NCBI GenBank assembly: GCA_039028935.1
Contig: JBCCHD010000017.1
Span: 1-64,000, forward strand
Direction of reading: 5' to 3'
Length of the DNA stretch: 64,000 nucleotides
From: Pseudomonadota bacterium
Lineage (GTDB): Bacteria; Pseudomonadota; Gammaproteobacteria; Steroidobacterales; SZUA-146
Shown piece by piece: positions 35,455-44,285 of this stretch; positions within the stretch are counted from its first letter, which is position 1, and every line of letters begins with the position of its first letter. The translations under genes and the position numbers were made by a program. The notes under the pieces were generated by a model. That model was not told where the DNA came from and searched no databases. It worked only from the letters and a program-made list of their open reading frames with translations.

Positions 35455-36155
35455 ATGTCGAGCCCAAGAACACCCTTCGACTCGCTGTTTGATGACGTCA
35501 CGCACGCGGCGCGCTATGCGGAAGGACCTCACCGATTCGTCCCAGGCTTTGATGCACTCCATCGTATGACCAGCGTATTGATCGACCAGCATGCACCCCG
35601 GGACGCTCATGTTTTGGTGCATGGCGCCGGGGGGGGGGACTCGAGATCGAGGCCTTCGCCAATGCCCATCGTTCCTGGTCCTTTGTCGGCGTTGACCCTG
35701 CCAAACCGATGCTGGACGAGGCCAGCAAACGACTCGCTTCATTTACTGATCGCGTAACGCTCGTTCATGGTTTCGCAGACGACGCGCCAAACGGGCCGTT
35801 CGATGCCGCCACAAGCCTACTGACTCTGCATTTTTTAAATGAGCGCGAACGGCTAAGGACGGTGACCGAAATTGTCCGGCGTTTGCGACCCGGCGCACCT
35901 TTTGTGGCCGTCCACTGCAGTTTCCCCCAGGATCCGGCTCATCGTGGTGTTTGCCTGGACCGACACGAGGCGTATTCTGTCGCGGCGGGCATGGATCCTA
36001 ACGTGGCGCGAGAAGGGCGCGCTTCGATCGCTGAATCGCTAAATGCGCTCGAGCCTGAACAAGACGAACGGATTTTGACCGAATGTGGCCTGACCAACGT
36101 CAGCCTCTTTTATGCGGCCTTTACTTGGCGAGGCTGGGTAGGTTACGCGCAATAA
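35455..36155 (+). pseudogene. Class I SAM methyltransferase interrupted at a run of ten G
   Basis: The 5' part (35455 onward, strong Shine-Dalgarno AAAGGGG) reads VLVHGAGGG and then loses the frame at a homopolymer of ten G (35629-35638). The other frame resumes as LEIEAFANAHRSWSFVGVD and continues through PMLDEASKRL to the stop at 36155. Together they make one class I methyltransferase of about 233 residues with the glycine-rich SAM loop and the VGVDP motif, so eight or eleven G would restore it. It may be a sequencing error, a real pseudogene, or a slippery, phase-variable tract. Confidence 0.8.
35629..35638 (+). repeat. Homopolymer G(10) tract inside the methyltransferase frame
   Basis: Ten consecutive G lie in the glycine-rich SAM-binding loop of the methyltransferase. 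The number of G decides whether the frame is open: ten gives a break, eight or eleven gives a full protein. Confidence 0.9.
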
Positions 36156-36355
36156 GTCTTGATTTCATGGAAAATATAACAGCAAGGTGAATTTATAAGT
36201 ACCGAACGGATTAGTCCCACCTATTTTCACGACTGGCTGCGGCCTGTCACTACGCTTACGCAACTTCGTCCTCGACCGGCGAGTATGATCCGCCACCGAT
36301 TTACAATGCAGCCGCCGCAGTGATCCTCATGCTGACCGATGCAGGGACGACAATG

Positions 36356-39187
36356 CTACGGGCAACTACTCGGTCTAACCAACGCGAAGGCTTTGGTCAA
36401 TTCGAAACCAAACTCAAAATGCTCACGTTCTCGACCCATCCAGCTTTCTTTATCGCTACTGTAACCGCCGATTTCAATCATAGCGACACCCCATGCAGAG
36501 AGGATCGACTGTAGCTGCGCGCGAAAGGTCGGGCAGGATTCAGGGTTGTGTAAAACATATAAAGACGCCTCGTGAATACGTTCGTTTGCCGACAAAGTGC
36601 ATTCCGCGACTCGACTATTGATATTCCGTACCATACGCACACATTGATCCGAAACAATGTGCGGTACGAGACAATTGAGTGTTTTCGAAAAGTGTCGATC
36701 TTGAGCGGCCTGGAAGCAGCGCTGCGTTTCGGTCTGAACAACCCGTCGCAAATCCTCATAGCGCTCCTTGATATCGCCCGTTTTGCCCGCGCGAGAGTCG
36801 CTGACAATTTGAGCCTGTCGCCGCGCTGTCTCGCGTCGAATCTGTTTATCTCGTTCAATTCGCAATCTGCGACGTTCTTCCATTTCCGACAACCGCTGCT
36901 GTCGAGCCTGCGCTTGCGCCTGAAGATAGCTTGCGCAAATCGTGTCGAGCTCTTGCTGCCGTTGCGCCGCTTCATCCAGACCCACTAACAATGAACTCAA
37001 GGGGGCATGAACACTGCAATCGCCTGCGTGCGCGGTATGAAAATACCAGTAGCGGGCATCAGCCGGGCTTTGCGGCACATGATTGCCGTTGTCGTATCCT
37101 TGCGCGACAATTTTCATGGCGTCGACATTGCCTGAGCGTGCCGACTGCATGGCATAGTCGAATGAGTGAAACAGCGTCTTATAGTAGTTCGACAAGCCGA
37201 GTTGAGCATGGTCATGCTGCAAAAAAGCGGCCGCGTCTCGCCAATACCGAACCGTGGCTAACAAGGTGGGCTCATCGATCGCGCTGGATCGTGAAACGGC
37301 GTCGAATACTGCTTTGACACTGTCAACCTCACCTAATGACGCCGCGACGATGGTCTCTTTACCGATTGTTGAGCCTGCCAGCAAGACGGTTTGATCCAGT
37401 CGTTTCTCGTGCGCATCGGGTGCTAGAACCCGCGCCAGTTTGGTGTACGCCACATATTGCGCGCGTGTTTGATATCGAATCGGTTCAAACACGCTGGCGT
37501 CTAACCGACCCGCAGTGAGGTCGTCTATTATGGCTTGCTCATGTTGCGCCAAGTATTCCGACAAGAAGAACTTCAAATCGCGAACAAGATCACTGGTCCG
37601 ACCCCTTGCGAAATTCCGATAAGGATCGACACATAGATTCGAGACAGCGAATTTTTCGTATTGGCATCGCCCCAAAATTCTCGCCCAGTGATTATTGACA
37701 CGGAGCAGGTCATCGACAGCCTTAGACGTGTCGCTGATGACTGACGATTGATCATTGGGTGTGTTGTAGCCCATCAAGTCAACCACATTCTCTACGCTAT
37801 ACGGCAACTGGCTAATGAGCTGCGCGTAGTAATACAAAATGGCGTTGACAGATGGATAGAACGCGCTCTGCACAAACAGCGTTTCGGATTGGGGCAATGG
37901 TAGATAGCTAAGCCCTCGACCGGTCGCCCTGCGATGAGCGTAATCCGCCCGTTGCCCGTCACGGTTGAAACGATCTATCTTCTCACGAAGCGCACGCCAG
38001 GCGGCAAGTTGCTCTTCACTATTCATTGCTTTAATGGCCGGATTGCCGTCGGCGAAAAACTTCCTATGCCCAATGAAGATATCCAGCGCAGGTACCGGGG
38101 GTAAAACTGAGCTCGCCTCAACATTGGCTGTGGTCGATCCCGAGCCAGTGTACTGCTCGTGAATCGTTTGCAAATAGCTGATGGTGTTGTTAATCCCTCG
38201 ACCTGACACCATTACGTTGCCCGTATCGATCAACTTGAAGCCTTCGTTACGATTAAACTCGAGGCGAAAAAGCGGCTGATCCACTTTGCTCTCGCGTGCC
38301 ACAAAGACGATTTTATTCAGCCCTGGACACGATTGGCGCTCCTGATCAGCAATTGTTTTAGCCATTCGAGACCACGTGTGTCGGATGTTCCAAATCTCGG
38401 TACTGCCATCGTACTTGTTGCGACTATTCACTACCGAATAAAACACCGATACGCCGTCGTCACATCGACTGAGAGGAGAGTAAGTACCATCACCGCCTGG
38501 CAAAAAGACGCGGCGAAAATCAAATATTCCGCGATAGTGATCGGGGTCGTAGATGGGCGGCTTTACCTCCTCAAACTGAACCGTCGCCGTATGCACAGCG
38601 GGTGGGGAAGTGGACTCGGCAACTTGCGTCTGCGAATTAGAGGGCGCGGACGAATGTGGCGCCGGCTGGGCAACACGGTTGCCCGATGCGGCATCCAGCG
38701 TTGGCAATGAGTACAAACGGCTAGCCGTGTCGTAGCGGCTATTGGGCGTGCTGTAAAGCTGCTTATAAAGGCGCGTGAATTCGTGGTGCACCGGAAAGTC
38801 GGTATCGGTTAAGGCTTTATCGCGCCACACCCGCTCATCGTAATTGTCACCACTGCCGATTTCGCGAAGTAACGCGTTGAGTCGCATGTGTAGCCGGTTA
38901 GTCAGGTCGGTATTCTTTGTTTTTCTTAGTAAACGCCGAATCAAACGAAGCTCTTTTTTGGCCTGGCGCTGTTTTTTCCGGAATCGATCATCGGTGTACC
39001 CGGCGATTAATGCATCCAACGATGCCTGTGCCTCGAGGATCTCGACATACTTCTGCTGCTCATGGGCTGTGAGGTTTGCCGCAGCCGCGAAATCGGAACT
39101 CCCGAATGCGACTAGGCTTGCGAGAAAGAAGCCGATCCAACTTGGGAACATCGAAGATACTCTTGGAGATTGCGTAAACATAGTCAC
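36356..39187 (-). CDS. Secreted protein of unknown function, 943 residues
   Basis: This protein has an N-terminal hydrophobic signal (IGFFLASLVAFGSSDFAAAA) and no recognised enzyme motif. It shows a charged helical N-terminal region (about 40-130), a low-complexity Ser/Pro/Gln linker (about 170-205), a long middle domain with FDFRRVFLPGG and YYYAQLISQLPYSV, a Sel1-like stretch around 690-735 (MQSARSGNVDAMKIVAQGYDNG), and a coiled-coil-like Gln/Arg-rich segment around 770-810 (QAQARQQRLSEMEERRRLR). Cysteines near the C terminus may form disulfides. It is likely periplasmic or secreted. The ATG at 39187 is used; 39181 is possible. Confidence 0.8.
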   Translation of the reverse strand: MTMFTQSPRVSSMFPSWIGFFLASLVAFGSSDFAAAANLTAHEQQKYVEILEAQASLDALIAGYTDDRFRKKQRQAKKELRLIRRLLRKTKNTDLTNRLHMRLNALLREIGSGDNYDERVWRDKALTDTDFPVHHEFTRLYKQLYSTPNSRYDTASRLYSLPTLDAASGNRVAQPAPHSSAPSNSQTQVAESTSPPAVHTATVQFEEVKPPIYDPDHYRGIFDFRRVFLPGGDGTYSPLSRCDDGVSVFYSVVNSRNKYDGSTEIWNIRHTWSRMAKTIADQERQSCPGLNKIVFVARESKVDQPLFRLEFNRNEGFKLIDTGNVMVSGRGINNTISYLQTIHEQYTGSGSTTANVEASSVLPPVPALDIFIGHRKFFADGNPAIKAMNSEEQLAAWRALREKIDRFNRDGQRADYAHRRATGRGLSYLPLPQSETLFVQSAFYPSVNAILYYYAQLISQLPYSVENVVDLMGYNTPNDQSSVISDTSKAVDDLLRVNNHWARILGRCQYEKFAVSNLCVDPYRNFARGRTSDLVRDLKFFLSEYLAQHEQAIIDDLTAGRLDASVFEPIRYQTRAQYVAYTKLARVLAPDAHEKRLDQTVLLAGSTIGKETIVAASLGEVDSVKAVFDAVSRSSAIDEPTLLATVRYWRDAAAFLQHDHAQLGLSNYYKTLFHSFDYAMQSARSGNVDAMKIVAQGYDNGNHVPQSPADARYWYFHTAHAGDCSVHAPLSSLLVGLDEAAQRQQELDTICASYLQAQAQARQQRLSEMEERRRLRIERDKQIRRETARRQAQIVSDSRAGKTGDIKERYEDLRRVVQTETQRCFQAAQDRHFSKTLNCLVPHIVSDQCVRMVRNINSRVAECTLSANERIHEASLYVLHNPESCPTFRAQLQSILSAWGVAMIEIGGYSSDKESWMGREREHFEFGFELTKAFALVRPSSCP

Positions 39188-39428
39188 TTCTATCTGTTTT
39201 TTTTGTCAGAACGCAAGTGCATCGGTGCTTATACTTATTAGTCGAAGAGTCGGAGTCTTCAAACGGCTACCACTCGCTTCACTTTACCGCACCGTCTCCT
39301 TAGCTGCCACATAACGCCGTGATTTAACCGCAAACTGGACAGTGCCACTGAAAAAACACTCCCCATCTTCATCGCACTGCGTAAAGTCGTCTGTCATTGA
39401 TAGGGGAGGGACCGGCAAGCGACCGCCT

Positions 39429-40121
39429 TTACGACTCAAGAGCGTTATCCAGCGCGGCCGAGCAATGGATCAGCGTTGTGTCAAACACCGGCACCGATAC
39501 ATTCGATTCGTTTAAAAGCATACCGACTTCGGTGCAACCTAGAACGAGGCAATCAGCGCCAGCGTCAACCAACCGACTTGCAATGGCAACGTAGGTCGCC
39601 GCACTCGTTGGTAAGATAATTTCCTTGCAGAGCTCCTCGTAGATAATACGATGCGTTTCTGCGCGGTCTTTTGCGTTGGGAATGATCGGCGCTAAGGCGG
39701 CCGCCTTTAGTCGATCGACATAGAACGATTGCTCCATGGTGAAAGCAGTAGCCATGAGACCCGGACACGAAAATCCGCCGGTGACAATCGCTGCAGCTGT
39801 TGCGTCCGCAATGTGAATGACTGGAATGTCGACCGCCGCTTCGATCTGATCGAAGAGCTTATGCATGGTATTAGTGGCTAGAATTACCAGGTCAGCCCCG
39901 CCCCTTTGCAATGCGCTCGCTTCTTGCTGAAGAAGGGAAGCGGCACCATGCCAATCTCCTTCCATTTGCAGCGCTTCAATAACGGCAAAATTAAGTGACC
40001 GTATAAGCAGCTCTGGAGAATGTAGTCCGCCGAGGCGTTCACGCGTTTTCTCGCACAAAACACGGTAATAAATCTGTGTAGACGCGGCGGACATGCCGCC
40101 GAGGATGCCAATCGTTTTCAT
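39429..40121 (-). CDS. Aspartate/glutamate racemase family protein (YgeA-like)
   Basis: This 230-residue protein of the aspartate/glutamate racemase fold starts MKTIGILGGMSAAST. The usual first catalytic cysteine is a threonine (LATNTMHKL), while the second is present in LGCTEVGML. This Thr/Cys pair is the arrangement reported for Escherichia coli YgeA, a broad L-aspartate/glutamate-type racemase, so PLP-independent amino-acid racemisation is likely. The location is cytoplasmic. Confidence 0.85.
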   Translation of the reverse strand: MKTIGILGGMSAASTQIYYRVLCEKTRERLGGLHSPELLIRSLNFAVIEALQMEGDWHGAASLLQQEASALQRGGADLVILATNTMHKLFDQIEAAVDIPVIHIADATAAAIVTGGFSCPGLMATAFTMEQSFYVDRLKAAALAPIIPNAKDRAETHRIIYEELCKEIILPTSAATYVAIASRLVDAGADCLVLGCTEVGMLLNESNVSVPVFDTTLIHCSAALDNALES

Positions 40122-40335
40122 ACGGGTAAGTCTCGGCGTTACGTGATCAGAAAGTGGTCTTTATGCGTGTCGATTGATACAAGCTTCAATTAACTGGCAA
40201 AGGACTGTGGTAGGGTTTACCGACGACGGATCTCGACAATGGTAAGTGCACCAATGAGCGATTGCCAGTCGATGGCTTTCCAGTATTAATCAATTTGACT
40301 CATCAATAAATTACGGCATTGAAGTGATAAACCCG

Positions 40336-41640
40336 ATGACACCACACACCTGTATACGTGTGCTAGCGCTCTTTGTGGCAGTACTCGCCACCTCATGCTC
40401 GAGTCAACGCGGTGATAAGGCGGAAGAGTCTGCGCCGGTAGCGGCAGCGCCTTTTATGCAGGGATTGTGTCGTGTCGGCGTATATGGCACCTCGTCGAGA
40501 TTCGTAGTGATTACACGTCGAAACAACACATTTCGCTATTCGATGAATGACGGTCGATTGGGCCGCATCGAAGACACTGGACCGATCGAATGTGGCAACG
40601 ATTCTATTCGCCTTCAACAAACAACTATCCTGCCACGACAGACTCTGGCGGTCACGAATACGCGGTTCGAATCGGACGGTGTTACGTTAGCTGGGCAATT
40701 GATTGAGCCCGTTGACGCAAGCCCGGCGTCCACATTAATCGTGCTGGCACATGGTTCAGAAGAACGCGGCTGGATTGAAGATTCACGCTATCCGTATCAT
40801 TTCGTGGCGAGGGGTGTGTCGGTGTTCGTCTACGACAAACGGGGTACAGGGAAGTCCGGCGGGGCGTACTCACAGAATTTTCCTGAGCTTGCTGACGACC
40901 TCGTCGCTGCGGCGGCAGAAGCAAAGCGCATCGCAGAAGCGCGTTATTCTCGTTTTGGACTGTTTGGTTTTAGCCAAGGCGGTTGGATTGCACCATTAGC
41001 GGCGGCAAGAAGCGACGCAGACTTCATTGGTATCAGCTACGGACTCGTGGTTGATATTCTTGAAGAAGACGCGGCGCAAGTCGAGCTGGAACTGATAGAA
41101 GCCGGATACGACAAGGCTATACTGAGCAAAGCGAATCAAATAACGGACATCACCGCGCGGCTTGCCGTCTCACACTACCAAGATGGCCTTGACGATCTAG
41201 CGGCTGTTCAGTCGCTGTACGGGGATGAGCCATGGTTTTCAGCCATTCGCGGCGGCTTTACGGGCGTATTGCTTGGTATGTCGCCTGATAAATTGCGCGA
41301 AGAAGGAGTCCCCATGTTTGACCGGCTGAATATCGATTGGTCTATCAAACCGATGAATGTGCTGCGTACAGTGAACGTACCGCAACTTTGGGTGTTGGCT
41401 GAAGCTGATCGCGAAGCACCGGTCACGAAAACGCTCAGTCGACTTCAGACGTTACGGCGTGAAGGAAAAGACATCACTATTGTGATGTACCCAAACACCG
41501 ATCACGGCATGCGAGAGTTCATGCAGTCAGCAGACGGCACTCGCCAATACACCCGGATCACAGACACTTACTACGATCTCATCGCAGATTGGGCCAATGG
41601 GCGCTTGGAACAGCAATATGGCACTAGTGTTGATCGGTAA
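40336..41640 (+). CDS. Alpha/beta hydrolase lipoprotein
   Basis: This protein of about 434 residues has a lipoprotein signal with lipobox LATSC. After an N-terminal beta domain of about 100 residues comes an alpha/beta hydrolase domain: LIVLAHGSEERGW, the nucleophile elbow FGFSQGGW (Ser around 218), and a C-terminal ADREAP acid and NTDHGMREF histidine. It is probably an envelope-bound esterase or peptidase-type hydrolase of unknown substrate. The ATG at 40336 is preferred over a GTG at 40324 for the clean signal. Confidence 0.82.
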   Translation: MTPHTCIRVLALFVAVLATSCSSQRGDKAEESAPVAAAPFMQGLCRVGVYGTSSRFVVITRRNNTFRYSMNDGRLGRIEDTGPIECGNDSIRLQQTTILPRQTLAVTNTRFESDGVTLAGQLIEPVDASPASTLIVLAHGSEERGWIEDSRYPYHFVARGVSVFVYDKRGTGKSGGAYSQNFPELADDLVAAAAEAKRIAEARYSRFGLFGFSQGGWIAPLAAARSDADFIGISYGLVVDILEEDAAQVELELIEAGYDKAILSKANQITDITARLAVSHYQDGLDDLAAVQSLYGDEPWFSAIRGGFTGVLLGMSPDKLREEGVPMFDRLNIDWSIKPMNVLRTVNVPQLWVLAEADREAPVTKTLSRLQTLRREGKDITIVMYPNTDHGMREFMQSADGTRQYTRITDTYYDLIADWANGRLEQQYGTSVDR

Positions 41641-41880
41641 GAAAGAGCGGTTTTCGACAAATTCCCAGGTATTTTCAGGCCTATTGCCCCTTCTCCGCAG
41701 TTACACTACTGCGTATAATATATATTATGTTAAATATAGGTAGTTTAGTGATACCCGGCATCCGGCGAGACTGTGGAACTCCCCGCAAAGCAGTGTTCAA
41801 CCTCATAATTCCAAGCACTTTTCGACAACAAATCTGAGTACTGGCAACTTAAAATTAAGCACTCTTGGATCCCAAGGGTT

Positions 41881-42750
41881 CTACCCCGATAAAGCGGACG
41901 GTTTGGTTAAGGATATTTCTTCCAGTTTCTGCATTTCAAGTCTTCGTCGCCGTCTGGGGTTGTGAAGCCTCTCGATGTAGTGGAACACGTCGGCTCGTAC
42001 GTCATTGATCAACGTGTAACGTTTACGATTGATCCACTCTCGTTTCATCATGCCGAAGAAGCCTTCTATAGCCGCGTTGTCGGCACAACTCCCCACCGCA
42101 CTCATAGAGCAGGTCAGGTTGTGACCCGCCAGGAAGTGCTGGTACTCGTGACTGGTAAACTGACAACCACGATCTGAGTGCAAGATGACCGGCGAGCGAT
42201 CGTCTCGTTGCCACAGCGCCATGAGTACAGCCTGCAGAACCAAGTGTTTGTTCTGAGTCGTACTCATCGAACATCCAACGATCATCCCCGAGTACAGATC
42301 CATCACCGCGCACAGGTAAAGCCATTTTTGACCAACGCGGATGCCGGTGATGTCGGTCACCCATTTGGTGTTGGGTGCGTCGGCTTTGAAGTCGCGAGCC
42401 AGGTGATTACGTATCCCATTGGGACGGGTGCCAGGCTTTCGCTTCGGTGATCGTCGTTTGACGGGCACGCCTTTCAAGCCGTTTACTCGCATCAAGCGAG
42501 CCACACGGTTCTTGCTGCAGGATTCGCCCTCGTAGCGCAGGTCCTCCCAGATACGCGGGCTACCCAGCACGCCGTCACTCTCAGCATGGAGCGCTCTGAT
42601 CCGTTCTGCGAGGCGCAGGTTGTCGATCTTGCGGCGGCTAGGCGGGCGCTTACGCCAACTGTAATAGCCGCTAGGCGACACGCCCAGCCGGCGACACATC
42701 ATCCGTACAGAGTAGGCTTCGCGGCAGCGCTCGATCATCTGATATTTCAC
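41881..42750 (-). CDS. IS3-family transposase OrfB (DDE integrase)
   Basis: This 289-residue protein has an N-terminal HTH-21 segment (MIERCREAYSVRMMCRRLGV) and an RNase H-like catalytic core: D in WVTDITGIRVGQ, D in HSDRGCQF, and E in GFFGMMKREWI, the DDE triad. It cuts and joins the IS ends. The GTG start at 42750 overlaps the OrfA stop, but in the family it is normally made as an OrfAB fusion by -1 frameshifting. The stop lies inside the left inverted repeat. Confidence 0.93.
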   Translation of the reverse strand: MKYQMIERCREAYSVRMMCRRLGVSPSGYYSWRKRPPSRRKIDNLRLAERIRALHAESDGVLGSPRIWEDLRYEGESCSKNRVARLMRVNGLKGVPVKRRSPKRKPGTRPNGIRNHLARDFKADAPNTKWVTDITGIRVGQKWLYLCAVMDLYSGMIVGCSMSTTQNKHLVLQAVLMALWQRDDRSPVILHSDRGCQFTSHEYQHFLAGHNLTCSMSAVGSCADNAAIEGFFGMMKREWINRKRYTLINDVRADVFHYIERLHNPRRRRRLEMQKLEEISLTKPSALSG

Positions 42751-43034
42751 TTCCGACCCTTCGCAAAGTACGCTGCCGCTTCGCGTAAAAAAGACAGTTC
42801 CTTTTTTGCGCTGGCAAGCTCACGCTTCAGCGCGGTGACCTCTTCATCACGCGACTTGCCTTGGCCTGGAAAGGCGTTGGAACCAGATTCTGCAAGCTCC
42901 TTCTCCCAGCGTCCGATCATGTTGGGATTAATCCCAAGGTCTTTGGCGATCTGAGTCTTGGTTACGCCGGGCTGTTTTGCCATCTCAATGGCTTCAAGTT
43001 TAAACTCCGTAGAGTACGATCTTCGTTTTGGCAT
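42747..43034 (-). CDS. IS3-family OrfA (HTH transposase regulator)
   Basis: This 95-residue protein begins MPKRRSYSTEFKLEAIEMA and has an HTH (TKTQIAKDLGINPNMIGRW) and a leucine-zipper-like C-terminal helix (LKRELASAKKELSFLREA). It binds the IS ends and dimerises. The reading frame contains the likely frameshift signal near its 3' end. Confidence 0.93.
   Translation of the reverse strand: MPKRRSYSTEFKLEAIEMAKQPGVTKTQIAKDLGINPNMIGRWEKELAESGSNAFPGQGKSRDEEVTALKRELASAKKELSFLREAAAYFAKGRK
42786..42792 (-). promoter_or_regulatory. Candidate -1 frameshift site (TTTTTTA) between OrfA and OrfB
   Basis: On the minus strand the heptamer T TTT TTA lies in frame with OrfA codons TCT TTT TTA. Shifting back one base gives an open frame that runs into OrfB without a stop, as expected for the OrfAB fusion transposase. 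No stimulatory hairpin was assessed. Confidence 0.55.
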
Positions 43035-43129
43035 GACACTCCTCCGCGAGCATTATCGCTCTTTTTTGAAGTGTCCGCTTTATCGGGGTAGAACCCGTTC
43101 GTGAATTTGCGACCTCAAAATTCCTTAGG

Positions 43130-43245
43130 TGATAGTACGTTCCGCAAAACCATTTCTCGATCATATCTATTCCGAATTACAGCCACTTAGAGAACAAATC
43201 CCAGATCCGACCGCCGTACCTAGCGCCGGACCGAACGTACTATCA
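43130..43245. repeat. MITE-like element with 13-bp perfect inverted repeats
   Basis: TGATAGTACGTTC (43130-43142) and its exact complement GAACGTACTATCA (43233-43245) enclose 90 bp without a gene, and TTA lies close outside both ends. This 116-bp structure fits a non-autonomous mobile element or a long hairpin next to the IS. Confidence 0.5.
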
Positions 43246-43328
43246 GTTATGCCGCAGACTACTGAATGACCTTACCCCCTCAAGCATGAGTAGCTCAAGT
43301 TAGAGTTTTTCCATTACACTGAAGATGA

Positions 43329-43604
43329 AGGAGAAACATCTTAGGCAAGAGACACAACCCAACGGAGATCGCTTCGATCCTGAAACAACATGAGGGCGGA
43401 TTAACGGCGGCAGAGATCTGCCGCCAGCACAACATCAGCCAGCAGACGCTGTATCGATGGAAGTCGAAGTACGGCGTTTTGGGCTCATCGGAGCTCAAGC
43501 GGCTCAAGCAACTGGAAGATGAGAACCGTCGACTTAAACAGATCGTTGCGGATCAGACCTCGGATATCCAGGGCATGAAGACGATTATCGAGGGAAAGTA
43601 CTGA
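43329..43604 (+). pseudogene. Remnant of an IS3-type OrfA, start codon lost, OrfB missing
   Basis: The frame encodes an HTH protein of the IS3 OrfA type: KRHNPTEIASILKQHEGG, AAEICRQHNISQQTLYRWKSK, then a basic helix LKRLKQLEDENRRL, to a TGA at 43602. An AAGGAG lies upstream at 43327-43332, but the expected ATG is missing (ttaggcaag), as if two bases were deleted. No OrfB follows. The element is therefore dead. Confidence 0.75.
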
Positions 43605-43709
43605 AGCCCGCTCAAGGCTCCGCGTCCACGGCTCCCCAAGCTGTGACTGTCCAGCGCTTCACTGCCCATGGCTTCGTCGTCCACGGTTTCGGCAAGACGC
43701 CTATCGCAC

Positions 43710-44285
43710 TCACGGCCCACAATTGTCCCTGTACGTTGAAGATTCGCTCAGCGAAAATTCGACTACTTGGCGGAAATGTTCCAAGTTACGCGGATCGTAA
43801 TCCTGTAGCGTTCCAGCTTCTTGAATACCATCGAAATCGGACAGATCATAGACGATCTTCTCTGAGAAAAAGGGAATGCAATACGTACGCTTGAGATCCG
43901 CCAATGTACAACTGGCGACAAACCCTCCCGTACATGTTGCGTTGCGAACTTCATCCTTGCTTAGCCCGCGACTGCCTTCAATATCGACGCCCTGATATTC
44001 AGCAGCTTGCAAGAAAATCGTATGTAGACGTTCTATTGGGTCATCGATCTGGAGACTGTCATCGTAAAGTACAAAGCACTCTCCGCCAGACCAAAGACTA
44101 TCCCAACGTATGTCGCATGTCCTGTAGTCAATTTCTTCATCGGGTTCGTTATACGACAAGAACATTGCATGTAAACCATGCACTTCCTCAACCCTAGTGA
44201 CCTGCTCTACTCGCGCGCATGACGACATAGCTAAGAGAGCAAGAAGCACTAGCATGCACAATCCGTTATAAACTACTGTTCGCAA
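43710..44285 (-). CDS. Small lipoprotein, candidate immunity protein for the RHS toxin
   Basis: This 191-residue lipoprotein has a short hydrophobic signal and lipobox AMSSC. No family was recognised. Its start overlaps the last codons of the 3544-residue RHS gene; the TTG at 44285 is supported by a strong GGAGGGAG six bases before it, so the two are translationally coupled. Two Cys in NATCTGGFVASCTL and others suggest disulfides in the periplasm. A small gene directly after a polymorphic toxin is the usual position of its immunity gene, so this is a candidate; there is no functional proof. Confidence 0.7.
   Translation of the reverse strand: MRTVVYNGLCMLVLLALLAMSSCARVEQVTRVEEVHGLHAMFLSYNEPDEEIDYRTCDIRWDSLWSGGECFVLYDDSLQIDDPIERLHTIFLQAAEYQGVDIEGSRGLSKDEVRNATCTGGFVASCTLADLKRTYCIPFFSEKIVYDLSDFDGIQEAGTLQDYDPRNLEHFRQVVEFSLSESSTYRDNCGP

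Larger units (their letters stand above)
41876..43096. mobile_element. IS3-family insertion sequence, complete
   Basis: This 1221-bp element has perfect 24-bp inverted ends (41876-41899 and 43073-43096, beginning GGGTTCTACCCCGATAAAGC). It carries OrfA and OrfB in the same orientation with a four-base overlap, the IS3 layout. I could not find a clear direct repeat of the target at the borders. Base content resembles the host. Confidence 0.9.

Noticed and set aside
41715..41728. ATAATATATATTAT palindrome near the IS
   Set aside because: Simple AT-rich symmetry without known function; could occur by chance in a promoter.
41640..43710. Target-site duplication of the IS3 element
   Set aside because: The bases outside the two ends (…caa and gtt…) do not form a direct repeat, so no duplication is claimed.
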